Assembly (NCBI GenBank): GCA_015680685.1
Contig: MNCI01006084.1
Location: 245,842-309,841, forward strand
Length of the DNA: 64,000 nt
From: Gnetum montanum
Taxonomy: Eukaryota; Streptophyta; Gnetopsida; Gnetales; Gnetaceae
Reading direction: 5' to 3'
The notes beneath the pieces were generated by a model. The model was not told the origin of the DNA, ran no database searches, and worked only from the letters and a program-made list of their open reading frames with translations. Shown here in pieces: positions 21,631 to 33,970 of this stretch. Position 1 is the stretch's first letter. Each line of letters opens with the position of its first letter. The position numbers and the translations under genes are program-made.

Positions 21631-23555
21631 ACTAAATGAAAACTCATCCTCGAGTTCCTTACAAAATATTGGAAAGGTATGAGATTATTAGCTTAAATGA
21701 TACTAATGGTGAATGGGTTGACACGTGAATGGATCATCATTACAATACATGGAAATATTAGTGTTCATGACCACAAGAGTGAACACTATACACATTTGAC
21801 ATCCAGCCTTATTTGGCAGCTAAGAGAGAAGAGAGAGAGAAGAAAAGAGGAAGGCGTGTTACTACCGATGCCAGAATTGCACTTTCCGTTATCCATCCAT
21901 AATTGCACCATCAATCTTATTCCTTGCGTAATTGTTCCAACACTAGTCCATCCTAAGTGTTTTTTCTAGATCCAGTCCATTGTTGTATGATTGTCATTCA
22001 CACACACAACACAGTCTCATATTAGCAAGGATAAAAAAATCACAATACAATTGATACCTTTCCTCGGTGTAAAGTCCATTGGCTGAGTTATGATATGGCT
22101 AATATGGATTCTGGAGATATAACACTGGTGACTACCCAAGGTGTAGGTGTTAGGAGAAAGTTGAAAAAACTGGACCAGGACCCCCATGACTAAGAGCAAG
22201 TCCCTAGTAGTGATAAAATGGAAAAAGATAAGAAATAAGAAATATGGAAAGAAATAAACAACGACAATGCCAATGAAATGGATGTCAGAAGTGGGAATGA
22301 ACAAAAAAAATGTTGATTGCAGAAATGTTTAAGGGAAAGAAGTTAGCTGATGCACCAAATAGGAATGCCAGTGGGTCCTCCCCAAAGTAGGCTCATGCCC
22401 GTTATGTTCTAACAAACCCACATTCAAAGAGTCTGTAGGCTCTAAAAATGTCATNTTCATTCAAAAGTAAGAGTTAAAGTATTAACCACAAGAATTTACC
22501 AAAGAGAAAACAATGTATCAACCAAAATCTAGACTACTGATACATCTGACAATGAGGTGGAAAATGGAGAAAGAATGATGGAAAGAAGAGAATGGAATGG
22601 AGTCCTAAGAACAAGGTGGTGTACAGCCCCTTGTGTATTTATGGTTAATGTGACTGAGTAGATCCCATTCCAAATCCAGCCTCAAACAATCCACATCCAG
22701 TGACTTCGCATTAATACACTTGGCCAATTCATCCACTTGAAGTAACAAGAATGCTTCCACCAAAAAGTCACCACCATTCCAAGGAAATGAGAAAGGGGAA
22801 AGTAGGAAGTGAGAAAGGACCTTAGTTAGAGGAAACATGTTTGTTTAGTTCCATAACTAGTGCTTGTAGCCCAAATGATTATTTCTTCTAAGGGGTGTGC
22901 TTTAAATTCTCACTTTTCTCCTTTTTTTTTGATTGCATGAGAACCACACCATGAAAAGACTTATTATTTTTATTAGCTCAGCTTCCTGATAATGGAGCAA
23001 TGTTAGAATGGTAAGGAAAACTCAAGAAGAAAACATCCAAGCACCCAAGAGAATGTCCAGCACAAATGCATCAAATCCCCTTGAAGTCACATGCTTTTCA
23101 GTCCTTGAGTCCTTCCTCAATTTGAGAAATGCCCAGTCACCAATTCGTTAATAGTTTTATTATTAAGAAAGGGACTATACAATTCGAAACCAAGAGAAAC
23201 CATAGAAATTTATGAATGCATGGATGATGTGGGCTCATTGCTTGCTATATCAAAAGAACCATACCTTAGTATCAACATTATAACTCAGAGGTAAAAACCA
23301 AACATTAGCAATCAATAGAATATAGTTCATACCACCATCAGGAGAACTTATTAGGTGGAAAACCTAATAAAACAAATAAACACACAAAGAAATAAAAAAG
23401 TATAAATGATGTTGCAAAAAAAAAACAAGAAAAGTTAAAGAAATTTGTAAAATAAAAATGTGTAAAAAAAACTTAAAAAGGAATTAAGGGCCTCAAATGA
23501 TTAGCAGAGGTGGCCATCTCCCCCATGACTGAGTTGGAAGGAGGGGATCCAAAAT
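21631..23555 (-). other. RLG-3 non-coding block downstream of pol
   Basis: It is related to the post-integrase blocks of RLG-2 and RLG-4; for instance ACTAGTGCTTGTAGCCC occurs near 22858 here and near 44214 in RLG-4. It has no gene. The single ambiguous base is at 22455. Short open frames on both strands here match nothing. Confidence 0.55.
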
Positions 23556-23559
23556 AATG

Positions 23560-23800
23560 AGCAAGGTCATCTCTTCTCAGAGGTATTATGTGCACTGGCC
23601 ATTCTAAGTTCATGGAAGGGTTTGGCTCGTTGCACATTGACTAGTAATCTCTTATTAAGGTTTTTGTCAGACTTTTTAGGAATTTCCAACTTCCCCCAAT
23701 TGATGTTTCCTAGGTTAAGGTTTGGAAGTTGGCAATGCTCTTGCTCCAGTGCATCTATGCTTTCAACATGAGCGCATGTTATTCCCTTAGTTAGTTCCAT
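23560..23800 (-). pseudogene. RLG-3 integrase C-terminal remnant fused to protease tail
   Basis: Reading on the reverse strand, PKKSDKNLNKRLLVNVQRAK corresponds to the integrase tail of RLG-2 (PKSLDKKQLVNIQQVKPF near 33870-33930). It is reached only a few dozen codons after protease sequence, so RT, RNase H and the integrase zinc finger and core are absent. The deletion junction lies near 23700-23730. Confidence 0.65.
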
Positions 23801-23905
23801 GCATGTTAGTGAGTTGCTCTCTTGATCAGCTATCAGCCACTGGGTATCTTTTTGTTGTGTGGCTGCTACATACAGGCACTTTGGTATATTAATATCTTAT
23901 GCACA

Positions 23906-24640
23906 CTAGTCACATGCAGGCAATGCTGAACTTTGCACAACCCATGATTTTTGCATGCAATTGAACCCTGTATCACTGTATGTGATGCATGGAACTTTCT
24001 TCTTCTTGATCTTCCCAAAAGTGTTTTCCTTAGATACTTCCAGGGAAAGATCATGGATTCTTAGGCACACATTTATGGTACTTGGCCATGCCCTTCCCAT
24101 TATTATTGGGAAGTCTCCTTTATCATTGTTTACTTGTATCACTAGGAAATCAGCTAGGTATGACCACCCACACATAGTGGTAATGATGTCCTCCACTAGT
24201 CCCAAGGGGCTAGTGATGGACTGGTCAGCTAGCTCTAGGAGAATATTGCTCTTCCTTAATGGAGGCAGGTTCTAGGCTTTGTACATCCCTTGTGATATTA
24301 AGTTGACTCTGGAACCTGAGTCCAAAAGAGTTTTACATGGTTCATTCCCAGAGACTTGGAGATAGATTAGAGGGATTCTGAGATCAGAGAATTTTCTAGG
24401 AAGGTGGCCCACTTTAATCCAGTCAGTAACGGCATGTGTTAACATAACCATATGTGTTGAGTTCAGTGTTTGGTTTGAAGGGAGCTCTGAAGCCTTATTT
24501 GATGGAGAGGCATTTAGAGGCTCAACCGCTTGTGGTTGTGAGGGCTTGGTTGGACTATTGGTTCTAAAGAAAGGTCTCTTCTTCATAAAGTTGTTAGAAC
24601 CAACTACAGGTTGAAGATTCATAGCCCTCATGGCATTGCG
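23906..24640 (-). pseudogene. RLG-3 aspartic protease pseudogene
   Basis: The reverse frame 24631-24272 (119 aa) ends with the active-site region LLDSGSRVNLIS, with the DSGS motif retained. After a stop, the second frame 24205-23906 carries DIITTMCGWSYLADFLVIQ and DFPIIMGRAWPST, the retropepsin C-terminal landmark. These frames are interrupted but otherwise well preserved. An intact copy would process the gag-pol polyprotein. Confidence 0.75.
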
Positions 24641-26871
24641 TTACTGCGGTTGAGTGGGGAGTTCCCCTTGCATTGTTGGAGTAGGTGGTAATGGAGCTAT
24701 TGGTGTGAGAGTTGCGGATGGATTTGGAGGATGGTATGGCTGTGGGTTATCTCCCTTAGGAGAAGGAGTCCTATAATACTCCCAAGCTTGGTAGTAATGT
24801 TGTGGTGTCATGTGACCAACAAAGTCATGTGAAGAGATTGGATGTTGCACGTAGTAGCCATATGGATTCGGTTGCCAGTAGGAGTATTGTTGCCTTGGTG
24901 GTGGCATCCCCCATGACTGTGGGTATTGCCACTGTTGATGTTGCTCAACAGGTTGTGGTGGAGTTCCACTTGGATAATATGTTGAAGGCTAGTGGAACTA
25001 CCTTGGGTTACCTTAGGGATAAGGTAATCATCGGGGTGCTTGTCATTTGTTAAGTCATGGATTGAGTGCATACACCCCAGACTCTTGTAGATGTGAGATT
25101 ACTGGGCAACATCCCTTAGGATGGTCATATTGGCATATCTCACAACCACCATCATTGTCCATGTCTGAATCCACAACCTCTTCGATGATGGCCATTTTTC
25201 CCTTACCCTTATTAGCTGCATTGTCCACTTCCCTCTTTTTCTTTTTTTCATGGTCACTATCTCGCTCCCTAAACTCCTCTACAATTTTAAGAACAGTTTC
25301 AAACCTACTATCTAGGGAGTCCCACATTTGGTCTACCTTTGTTGATACTTCTATTGTTAACTTTTGGAGTGGCAAAGTTTTCCTATTCACCATCTCTTCT
25401 AGTGGTGACTCTTCCTCCTCACAAAATCTCACTCCCCTTTTTTGAAGGAAAGGATCTTGGTTGTATTCTTCTACACTTTCTCTCTTTCGTAGCTCACCTT
25501 CTTCTTTGGCTACTTGCTCTAGAAATCTATGAATTTGATGAGACCTAACCTTTGATAATATTCCTTGGGCATATGTTCCAAGGGTTCTTCTTGTTTCATA
25601 CCTAAGTCCATCCACGAGATGGTGTAGTTGATCCCACTGCGAATAACCATGACCAGGGCAATGATGTAATAGTGTGTAATAGCAGTCCATGGCAGCATCC
25701 AAGGGTTCATGATTTCCTTGCTTCCCTCCTTGGATTTTCTTTCATAGGTTAGATACCTGGGAGTACGTTTGATACTTATCATTGAATAGTTCTAACATTG
25801 TACTCTGCCTCCGAATGAATTGAAGTTCTAAGGACCAGTACTAGCTTTTAGCTTCTTTCACTAGTTTCCTTGGAAACAACTTCAGTTTTTACCATTCATT
25901 CTCTATGTTTTGAAGGCACATGCATCATGGAATGCTTGCAAATAATTTTGAGGATCAACATTGTATCCCCCTTCAAATCGTGGGATATTATTCATATCTA
26001 ACCTCTTGATCCTCCTATCCTTTTGGTGCCTTGTTGGAACTCGTACGACCTTCATTATATCTAGCATGCTTCTAGTTGCAAGTAGGGGTTCTTCGTGGTC
26101 ATCTCGTTCATAGCATCTATGGTTTCTACGTGGTTCCCTACTCTCCCTTCTTCTATTCCTTGATTCCTTAGAGTTCCCTCGTCCTCATTCTCGACTATTT
26201 TGTCTATGTTTTTCACTATTTTTTCCTTTATCCTCATGGTTGGTTTCCTTATGACTGCATCTGGACACTGAAGGAAAGGATGAATATGACAATGAAGGTG
26301 AAGAAGAAGGAGAACCATCTCCATGATGATGTTTTCTACCTTCTCTTCGTTGGTCTTGGCCTTGATCATGATTACAATAAGAATGTCTACCCTTATCATG
26401 TGTTTGTGTTCCCTCGTTGAACACTTCATATTCGTGGGGATCAGAACTAGGGCTTTGAACCATGGAGTGGAGGTTTTGATACACCACCTTCTGACCATCG
26501 TTAGGAGGGGGAACATCATTTGGTAGGGAACCTATTAAAGTAGGTTCACCATATCCAATTTTGATTAAAATGTGTAGGGTGTTATGGGGCCATTTACCCT
26601 TCAAGGATGTGTGGTAACTCTCCTGTCGCAAGTCCCATTGACATTGCGCTTTTGTGGGATGATAGTCCCTTGTGTCATGATCACATGCAATGTATTCCAT
26701 GTATAAAAGCAACATGCCTATTCGTGTGAAAGCACGAAGGAGCATGTTGGGGACTGATCGGTTTGGAGGCAACACTATGTTACCCTCCAAGTCTCTCCAA
26801 TGCAGTTGTTCGTCTTGCTGGAGAATAAAGGTGAAATCAGGTACATACTCATCGTGATGAGTATATACCAC
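24641..26871 (-). pseudogene. RLG-3 gag pseudogene, best-preserved Athila-type gag here
   Basis: Reverse frames 26871-26185 (228 aa), 26180-25770 (broken) and 25702-25055 (215 aa) cover most of gag. The N-terminal part has EYVPDFTFILQQDEQLHWRD. A His/Asp/Ser-rich charged stretch follows, then the core IPRFEGGYNVDPQNYLQAFH near 25960. Next come HHCPGHGYSQWDQLHHLVDG, an acidic Lys/Glu segment, and a zinc knuckle CEICQYDHPKGCC near 25120-25150. A Pro/Tyr/Gln-rich tail is at 24907-24641. It is broken by at least two frame changes and several stops near 25800-25950. Confidence 0.8.
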
Positions 26872-27105
26872 CCAAAACTATTGAGGAACTGGTAGATCTT
26901 GGTTATGTGTATTATACCGCCGACTGTCCCTTGTGTTAGTCCTAGGCGGTGAAGTGCTCTTATGTGAAGAAGAAGACCTTTTTGTCTTGTTTGGTGTGCG
27001 ATGTACTGTTGTCTTATCTTCCGTTGGTTAACCCTAAGGGTTCATTCTAAAATTTCAATGATATGGATGATTTCCTATATTCTATGTAGCACAAAAACAA
27101 CTGAG

Positions 27106-27123
27106 TCCTTGACAATGGTGCTA
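27106..27123 (-). other. RLG-3 primer binding site, tRNA-Asp type
   Basis: On the reverse strand TAGCACCATTGTCAAGGA follows the 5' LTR after one base. It matches the Athila tRNA-Asp site at 12 of 18 positions, and all six differences are G to A or C to T. That fits decay of methylated cytosines on either strand. Confidence 0.75.
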
Positions 27124-27124
27124 A

Positions 27125-27951
27125 TGATGAGTGGCAAGGTACCTCTACACTTAACCATACGAATATGAGCGTTTCACGCCCGATCCGATTGAACTCCAAG
27201 GACTAAGTGCTTACACACCTTAATGGAATACTCAGGGCTAATCAATCATTGTCTTCTCAAACTTACTTGTATTTTCACGGTTGTATGATTAAGTAAGCTT
27301 GAGTTACATGATTTTTATAACTTTTATCTTTTTGATGTCTTATGCTAATAAGGGAAAGGGAAGGAGAACTAAGCGACTAACTTACATTAACTATTCATTA
27401 GCTAGGTTCTAATTGTCCTAACACTAGTATCTGTTCCCACTTTCCGTATACATCATGAACTAGTTCAACGCTACTAGGATTACCAAATTCTAATCGTTAC
27501 TGGGTTACCAAGCACTACACACATGCTCGAAGCAGTCGTACCGAGTGCACTTAACTAAGAGGATCAATGATTGAGAGAGAAATTAATTAACTAGGAAAGA
27601 ATTAAACATTCAATAAGAATTAATTGCTAATTAGCTTAGTCCATATGTTGCAAGGTTTATCATAAAGTTCATCTTTATTACCGTACACAAATGTGTGCTC
27701 AGGTACAATTTTCTCGAATAAAGATCCGTTGACTCTATGACTCGTATTGTGGGTACATGGAAATTATTCTAACTCTGGAATGGTGAAATTGCAAGAGTTT
27801 GGGTAAGGGTCTAAATCTAACTCCCCTGGAACAAAGGGTGCCACCTCTTATTTATAGAAGATGAGGTAGGACACGATATCTTTATTCGATGTCATGTGGT
27901 GGATGTGATATAGCGGATGTGATATTGCATACACGATATCACGGCTCATCA
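27125..27951 (-). repeat. RLG-3 5' LTR (827 bp)
   Basis: On + it runs TGATGAGTGG to GCTCATCA. TATAAATA on the reverse strand is at 27849-27856. It aligns with 20821-21620 throughout, with scattered changes and a small insertion near 27880. Confidence 0.9.
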
Positions 27952-27956
27952 CTCAT

Positions 27957-29740
27957 CCTAATGAGTATGTACCCAACTTCACCTTCATCCTACACTAGGA
28001 TGAATTTTTGTAATGATGTAACATGGAGGGTAACATTGTGTTGCTATTAGATTGAGCTATTCTTGTAATGCTCCACCAAACTCTTGTGCATTTTGGCCTC
28101 CAAGAACTTCATGTTGAGTATGTTGTGCAAGATATTGATGCCAGGGATCCCACTGATGCACAACGTTTAAGGGATGACTAGTTAGAGTAGCACTATGAAT
28201 CTATGAAGGGAAATTTTTTCACTAATTCTTGGTACCTCTCATACCACAAAGATGGTGGAGAACCATTTTTTTGTGGTTTTTCATTTGGAAAAACTTCTTT
28301 TTTCACTCTAGTGAAGGAGGTCAAAACTAGAACATGCAATCCATGATCCATAATCCAGGTTCTGGTAAGAATAGATCCAACGAGGCATGTCAAGGTAGGG
28401 ATGTGGACAAGAAACTTAATCATGATCATGGTCTCAATCACCAAAGAGGGGGTAGCAAGCATCATGATGGTGCTAGTCCTCCTTCCTCTTTACCTTGATC
28501 ATCATCTTCCTCTTCTAGCTTTGACCACAATCATAGGGGGCACTATCATGATGGAGGTGACTGACCAGACTGAGATAATCAAAGGGACCATCGGGCAAGT
28601 TAAGATCCAAGGTGTGGGCAATCAAGAGAGACCAATAACCATGAATGAAGGGGTATTAGAGGGCTTCATAGGCACCAAAATCAGGGCCTTGATGAGCCTT
28701 TACTTACTATTCGAAACATGCTCAACATTGCAAAGGCTATGAGGATTCCCACAAGGCACATAAAGGATAGTTAGATCAAGAGGCCATACATGAAAAATAT
28801 CCTTAAATTTGAGGGGGGATACAACTTAGATTTGCAAAACCATCTTCAAGCTTTCCACAATGCATGTGCCTTGCAAAATATAGAAAATGATTGGCAAAAT
28901 TTTAAGTTGTTCCCTAGGATACTCATTAAAGAAGTAGAAAGCTAATACCAATCCTTAGAATTAGAATCTATTAGACGATGGAGTAGAATGCTTAAACTAT
29001 TTAATGACAAATAGTAAATATACTCTTAAGTGTCCAACTTGAGGAGGCAAATCCAAGGATGGAAATAAGGGACATATGAACCCTTGAATGCTACCATGGG
29101 TCAATACTATTCCTTATTACATAGATATCTGAGTCATGGTTATTCTTAACTGGAATAACTTCACCATATTGTAGATGGGCTTTGCATAGAAACAAGGAGA
29201 ACTCTTGGCATTTATGCCCAAGGGTGATTATTAGAATTAAGAGACCATCAGATTCAACAATTAATTAAGTAGGTAGAAAAATAAATAGGAGAGTTGAGGA
29301 AACAAAAAAGTGTAGAAGAGTACAACTGCTATCCTTCCATTTGTGAGAGGGAGGTTTGTTTTTGTGATAGTAAGCAAGAATCATCACTTGATGAGGTGGT
29401 GAATTGGAAAACCTTGCTGCTTCAAAAATTCACATTTGAAATTTTAGCCAAGGCTGATTAGTTATAGGACTCTATGGATAGCAGATTTCAAGGTATTGTA
29501 AAAATTATTGAAGAGTCCAAGGAACAAGGTAGTGATCATGATCATAAGAGGCATACGAAAGTTGAATGTACCAATTAAAGAAGTAAGGACAAGATTACTG
29601 TAGTAGAGGAAGTTGCGGGATTGAATTAGATGATGATGGAGGATGTGACATATGCCATTATGAACATCCTAAGGAATGTTTCCATATTGTGTCACACTTA
29701 TAGGAGTATGGGGTGTATGCCCTAAATCCACAACTAGTAC
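27957..29740 (+). pseudogene. RLG-2 gag pseudogene (its start lies at 20588-20820)
   Basis: Gag resumes after RLG-3 with NEYVPNF-type sequence near 27960. It then has the His/Asp/Ser-rich segment near 28400-28570, the core KFEGGYNLDLQNHLQAFHNA near 28805-28865, LLHRYLSHGYS near 29118, and a zinc knuckle CDICHYEHPKECF near 29645-29685. TAG and TAA stops are frequent; where related copies have Gln, this one often has TAG. Confidence 0.75.
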
Positions 29741-30279
29741 AAAGGAAAACACCCATAAGATTACCTTATCCTCAAGGTAATCCTAGGCAATTCCACCAAC
29801 AACGATAGTATTATCCAAGTGGAACTCCACCGTAACGATATGAGTAGTAACAATAGTAGTAGTAACCACATTCATGGATGTTGTCACTGCCAAGGTAGCA
29901 ATACCCTTATAGACAACCTAATCCATATGGGTATTACATTTAGCAACTTCTATCTCTATGTAACTCTTCTAATCATGTTTCTACTTCCAATCTCACCACT
30001 ACCCTCTTGATTATTATCGAATTCATTCTTCACATGCAAGGAGGGATATCACCTTTTATCCTTATCCTCCTCCTATTCTTGCACATCCTCCTCCATCCTC
30101 AACATCGCTACCACATGCTCCATCTATGCAGGGTGAACTCCCAACTTAACCACAACAACGCAATTCCACTAGGGTCATTAATCTACAATTGGTTCATCAA
30201 CTAAGTGGTTCAAACACTCGATCAAAGAAAAGACCTTTCTTTTGATCCAACAATCTACCTAAGCCCTTACATATACATG

Positions 30280-30830
30280 TGGTTGAAAATCCTATTTCTC
30301 CATATCCCTCTCTAATAATGCAAACCAAATATTGAAACCAAATTTTTTTTAATTACACTTCAAACCAAATATTATCCAGGATCCATACTATTATGATTAC
30401 TCATGCCATATCTAATTGGATCTGTGTTGGAAACCTTCTTAGGAAATTAGCTGATCTTGGGAGTTCTCTTATTTATTTGTAGATTGCTAGGAATGAACCA
30501 TGCAAAGTCTTCTTAATTCAGGTTCCAGTGTCAACCTAATTTCTCATAAGATGTATACTACATGGAACCTTTCTCCTTAGATTTTAATTGGTAGAGCAGT
30601 CCATCATTGTTCTATTGGGACTGGTGGAAGACATTGTGATCACTATCTATGGGTGGTCTTATCCTACTAATTTCCTAGTAACTAAGGTGGAGAACTACAA
30701 AGGAAACTTCCCAATCGTCATGGGAAGGTCATGGCTAAGCACTTTTGATGCAAGAATGGACATCAGAGATCTTTCCTTGGAAATGTCTAAGAAAAATGCA
30801 TTCGAAAAGATTGAGAAGAAGTAAGTTCCA
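30280..30830 (+). pseudogene. RLG-2 aspartic protease pseudogene
   Basis: LLNSGSSVNLIS near 30510-30545 is the active-site region with Asp changed to Asn. The open frame 30588-30824 gives the C-terminal half, with GLVEDIVITIYGWSYPTNFL and then NFPIVMGRSWLST. It is interrupted by stops and at least one frame change. It is catalytically dead on sequence grounds. Confidence 0.75.
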
Positions 30831-31327
30831 TGAATCCTGTACAATGATATAGGGTGAAATTTTGTGCAAAAGCTCTAGTCTATTAAACAAGCATCCATCT
30901 CTACATGAAAGCTGTGTGCACTAGAAGCAGATATTCAAAGGTTCCTATATGTAACAGCCATAAAACAAGAGGGCACCCAGTGGCTAACCGTTGATCCTAA
31001 AAGTAGCATACTTTGCATGGAACCTACTAAGAGCCTAACATGTGCATATGTCGCAAGCATGGATGAACTATCATCAACTCTCTAATAATGCAAATGATGA
31101 CACCTATTAGGAAGAGATGGAAATTATTGAAAATTTCAAGCAAAAGCCCCTTGAATTAAAAACTCTACCAATTAACATGGAATATGTATTCTTAGAAAAG
31201 AAAAGTTGATAATAATCAATGCAAATATTTCTCTAGAACAAAAAAAGATGTTATTAAATGTGGTTAAAAAATAGTAAGCAACCTTTTCTTGGTCATATCT
31301 TGAACTCACAAGGATTAATCCTAAGAT

Positions 31328-32160
31328 ATGCTAGCATCATATCTACACCGATTCGACCATGAAGCCAAAGAGGTAGCCACAAAGACGATTGAACCCAAAT
31401 TGAAGTATATTGTCAAGGAGGAAATCAAAAAACTCCTCAAGTTTAGGTTCATCTATTCCATTGTAGATAGTGAGTGGGTTAGTCCAGTCATGATTGTGCT
31501 AAAGAAAGATGGTAAGTGGTGGGTCTGCATTGATTTCACCTATTGAATATGGTAATATTCAAGGACCATTTTCCATTTTCATTTTTATTAGATGTTAAAC
31601 ACCATATTTTGGCATTACTATTATAGTTTTCTAGATGGTTATAGTGGCTATAACCAAATATAGATTGTGCCAAAGGACTAGGCCAAAGCAACATTCACGA
31701 GTTCTTAAGGGACCTTTGCATATTGCAAGATGTCTTTTGGTCTAGGAAATGTCCCTTTTACCTTACAATGCTTGGTTTTAAACATTTTTCAATAGTAGAT
31801 TGGTAGTGGTGTGGAATTCTTCATGGATAACTTTTCCACCTATGAAGCTACATTTAAGGAAGCCTTGAATCGCCTTGAGCAAGGAATGAAAAGATGTGTT
31901 GAAACAAATCTATGGCTCAACTAGCAAAAGAGTCATCTGATGGTCTAAGAGGGAATTGTATTAGGGCACCAAATCTCACAAGTAGGAATTGAGGTAGACC
32001 TTGTCCAAGGAATTACCCACCAACCAAAAATCATCAAAGATGTTTGATCATTCCTTGGACATACTAGCTACTACCGAAGATTCATAGAGAATTTCTCTAA
32101 GATCAGAAAACTATTGGTTGAGCTAAGAAAGAAAGATGCTCCATTTTTTAGACCAATGAA
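31328..32160 (+). pseudogene. RLG-2 reverse transcriptase pseudogene
   Basis: An open frame to 31546 shows EEIKKLLKFRFIYSI, SPVMIVLKKDGKWW and VCIDF. Then come SFLDGYSGYNQI near 31628, MSFGLGNVPFTLQCLVLNIF near 31732, and FFMDNFSTY near 31820, where the second Asp of the DD box is Asn. CVETNLWLN follows, then VSFLGHTSYYRRFIENF near 32048. Stops are mostly TAG. Confidence 0.8.
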
Positions 32161-32199
32161 TGTGAAAAAGCATTCTAATACTTGAAAGAGAAACTTGTA

Positions 32200-32630
32200 G
32201 AAACTCCAATTCTACAGGCACCTAACTAGTCCAAATCATTTCATGTCATGAAGGATGCATCAAATTATGCCTTCAAAGTTATGCGTATGTAGATGGATGA
32301 TAAGAAGCATTCGTATTACATCCAATACACAAGCCAAAGCATTGTGGGTGCACAACTAAATTACACCACCACAAAAAAAATTTAATAGTAGTGGTGTTTG
32401 CTCTAAAGAAGTTTAGGCATTATGTTCTTGGATACAAAGTATTTGTGCACATGGATCACAGTGTCATTCACTTCCTCATGAACAAGCCAACATTGAGCGC
32501 CCATGTCATACGGTGGCTTATGATCTTATAGGAATTCGATTTTAAAAGTGTAGATCAAAAGGGAATTGATATTGTGATTGCTAATCACTGGTCCTGGTTG
32601 CAATGGAACAACAAAGAGAATGAAAGTTTA
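32200..32630 (+). pseudogene. RLG-2 RNase H pseudogene
   Basis: KSFHVMKDASNYAFKVM near 32236 corresponds to the D-A-S catalytic strand. SIVGAQLNYTT near 32340 and VFALKKFRHYVLGYKVFVH near 32398 follow, then MDHSVIHFLMNKP. It is connected directly to RT, as in all Ty3/gypsy pols, and is broken by short frame changes. Confidence 0.7.
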
Positions 32631-32659
32631 CTATTTGATCTATTTCCTAATGAACTCCT

Positions 32660-33970
32660 CTTTGTTGAGGCTATAACTAAATAATTGCCCATTGAGCCTA
32701 AATGGTACAATGGCATTCTCACCTATCTTCTTACTTTAGAGATGCCACAAGGGTTGGACCACCTAAGAGACAATAGTTTCTTCACTAGGTAAAACACTTC
32801 ACAGAGATCAACAGGCACCTCTATAAGGTATGCACCGATGACTTGGTTTGTTGGTGTGTCCCTGAAGTTGATCAACTATGCATTCTCTAGGATGCTCATG
32901 AGCATCCTTGTGGGGGTCACTATGTTGAGAGATGCACAACCATTAAAATCCTAATGGCAAGGTATTATTGGCTAACAATTTTCAGGGGTGCTCACCAATA
33001 TGTCCACTCTTATGAACACTACCAATGAGATGGTGGAGTGACTACTCAAATGAAGGGACCTAAATAGTCGATTCAACCATTAGAACCCTTTAACATATGG
33101 GGCATTGACTTTATGGGTCCCATCACGATCATGTTAAATGGAAAGGCATATGTCATAGTTGTTGTTGACTATTGTACGAAATGGGCAAAAGCAACAACCA
33201 TCATCAACTATGCATCTTTTATTGTTGCTTGATTTGTAAAATAGAATGTTGTAAACAAGTTTGGTATGCCATGTGCATTAATTTTTGATAATGAAACTTA
33301 CTTTATAGGCACTACATTTTGGAAACTCATGCAACACTTGGGGTTGAACATAAACTACCAACACCCTACCACCCCTAAGCCAATGGTCAAGCTGAGGTTA
33401 CAAATAAGGAAATCACAAATATTCTAACAAGAACTATCAACAAATATAGAAAATAATAGAGCAAAAAACTCAACAATACCCTCTAGGCATATCATTCAAC
33501 ATTGAAACTTTCTATAGGATACTCTCCTTATGAGTTGGTGTATGAAACACTTTCTATCCAATCTAAGATCCATACACTTTCAACAACCTATGACATCAAT
33601 ATTGACTTAAGTCTAGCACAAAAAGAAAGATTAATAAATCTCAAGTTTCTAGATAAAAATAGATTAGTGACCCTATCATCTAACAAGTTACATAAGGCAT
33701 TCAACAAAAAATGCCATGACCTTAGAATTAGGAAAGTCAAATTTCATCTAAGAGATAAGGTCCTCTACTAGAACCCCACACATGTACCTCAATGAACTAA
33801 GTTCCGAACATTGTGAAAAGGACCTTACATCATTTACAAAACTTTTCCTTTTGGGGCCATGTTGATCTACAAACCTAAGAGCCTAGACAAGAAACAGCTG
33901 GTCAACATACAACAAGTCAAACCTTTCTACAATCCTAAGCAAAGCAATGCAACAAATGCCTCATTAGATG
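32660..33970 (+). pseudogene. RLG-2 integrase pseudogene, nearly full length
   Basis: Zinc-binding His residues are visible in AHEHPCGGHYVER near 32895, and the Cys pair follows near 33010 (second Cys decayed). The core runs PLEPFNIWGIDFMGPITI near 33082 (first Asp), LIFDNETYFIGTTF near 33278 (second Asp) and ANGQAEVTNKEITN near 33380 (catalytic Glu, after a frame change). The C-terminal domain GPYIIYKTFPFGAMLIYKPK follows near 33820-33880. The open frame 33502-33771 sits between core and tail. The catalytic triad can be traced, but stops and frameshifts prevent expression. Confidence 0.8.

Larger units (their letters stand above)
20821..27951 (-). mobile_element. RLG-3: internally deleted Athila-type element, antisense in RLG-2 gag
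   Basis: It has LTRs at 20821-21620 (3') and 27125-27951 (5'), both with TGATGA/TCATCA ends. A perfect target duplication CTCAT lies at 20816-20820 and 27952-27956. RLG-2 gag reads straight across it: GTGGTATATCCTCAT before and CCTAATGAGTATGTACC after match the uninterrupted RLG-3 gag near 26840-26870. Inside are the primer site, gag, protease, a short integrase C-terminal remnant and a non-coding block. RT, RNase H and the integrase core are deleted, which explains the 7.1-kb size. Confidence 0.92.

Noticed and set aside
22455-22455. Ambiguous base n as a possible junction
   Set aside because: Sequence on both sides is continuous RLG-3 non-coding block; likely a base-call ambiguity.
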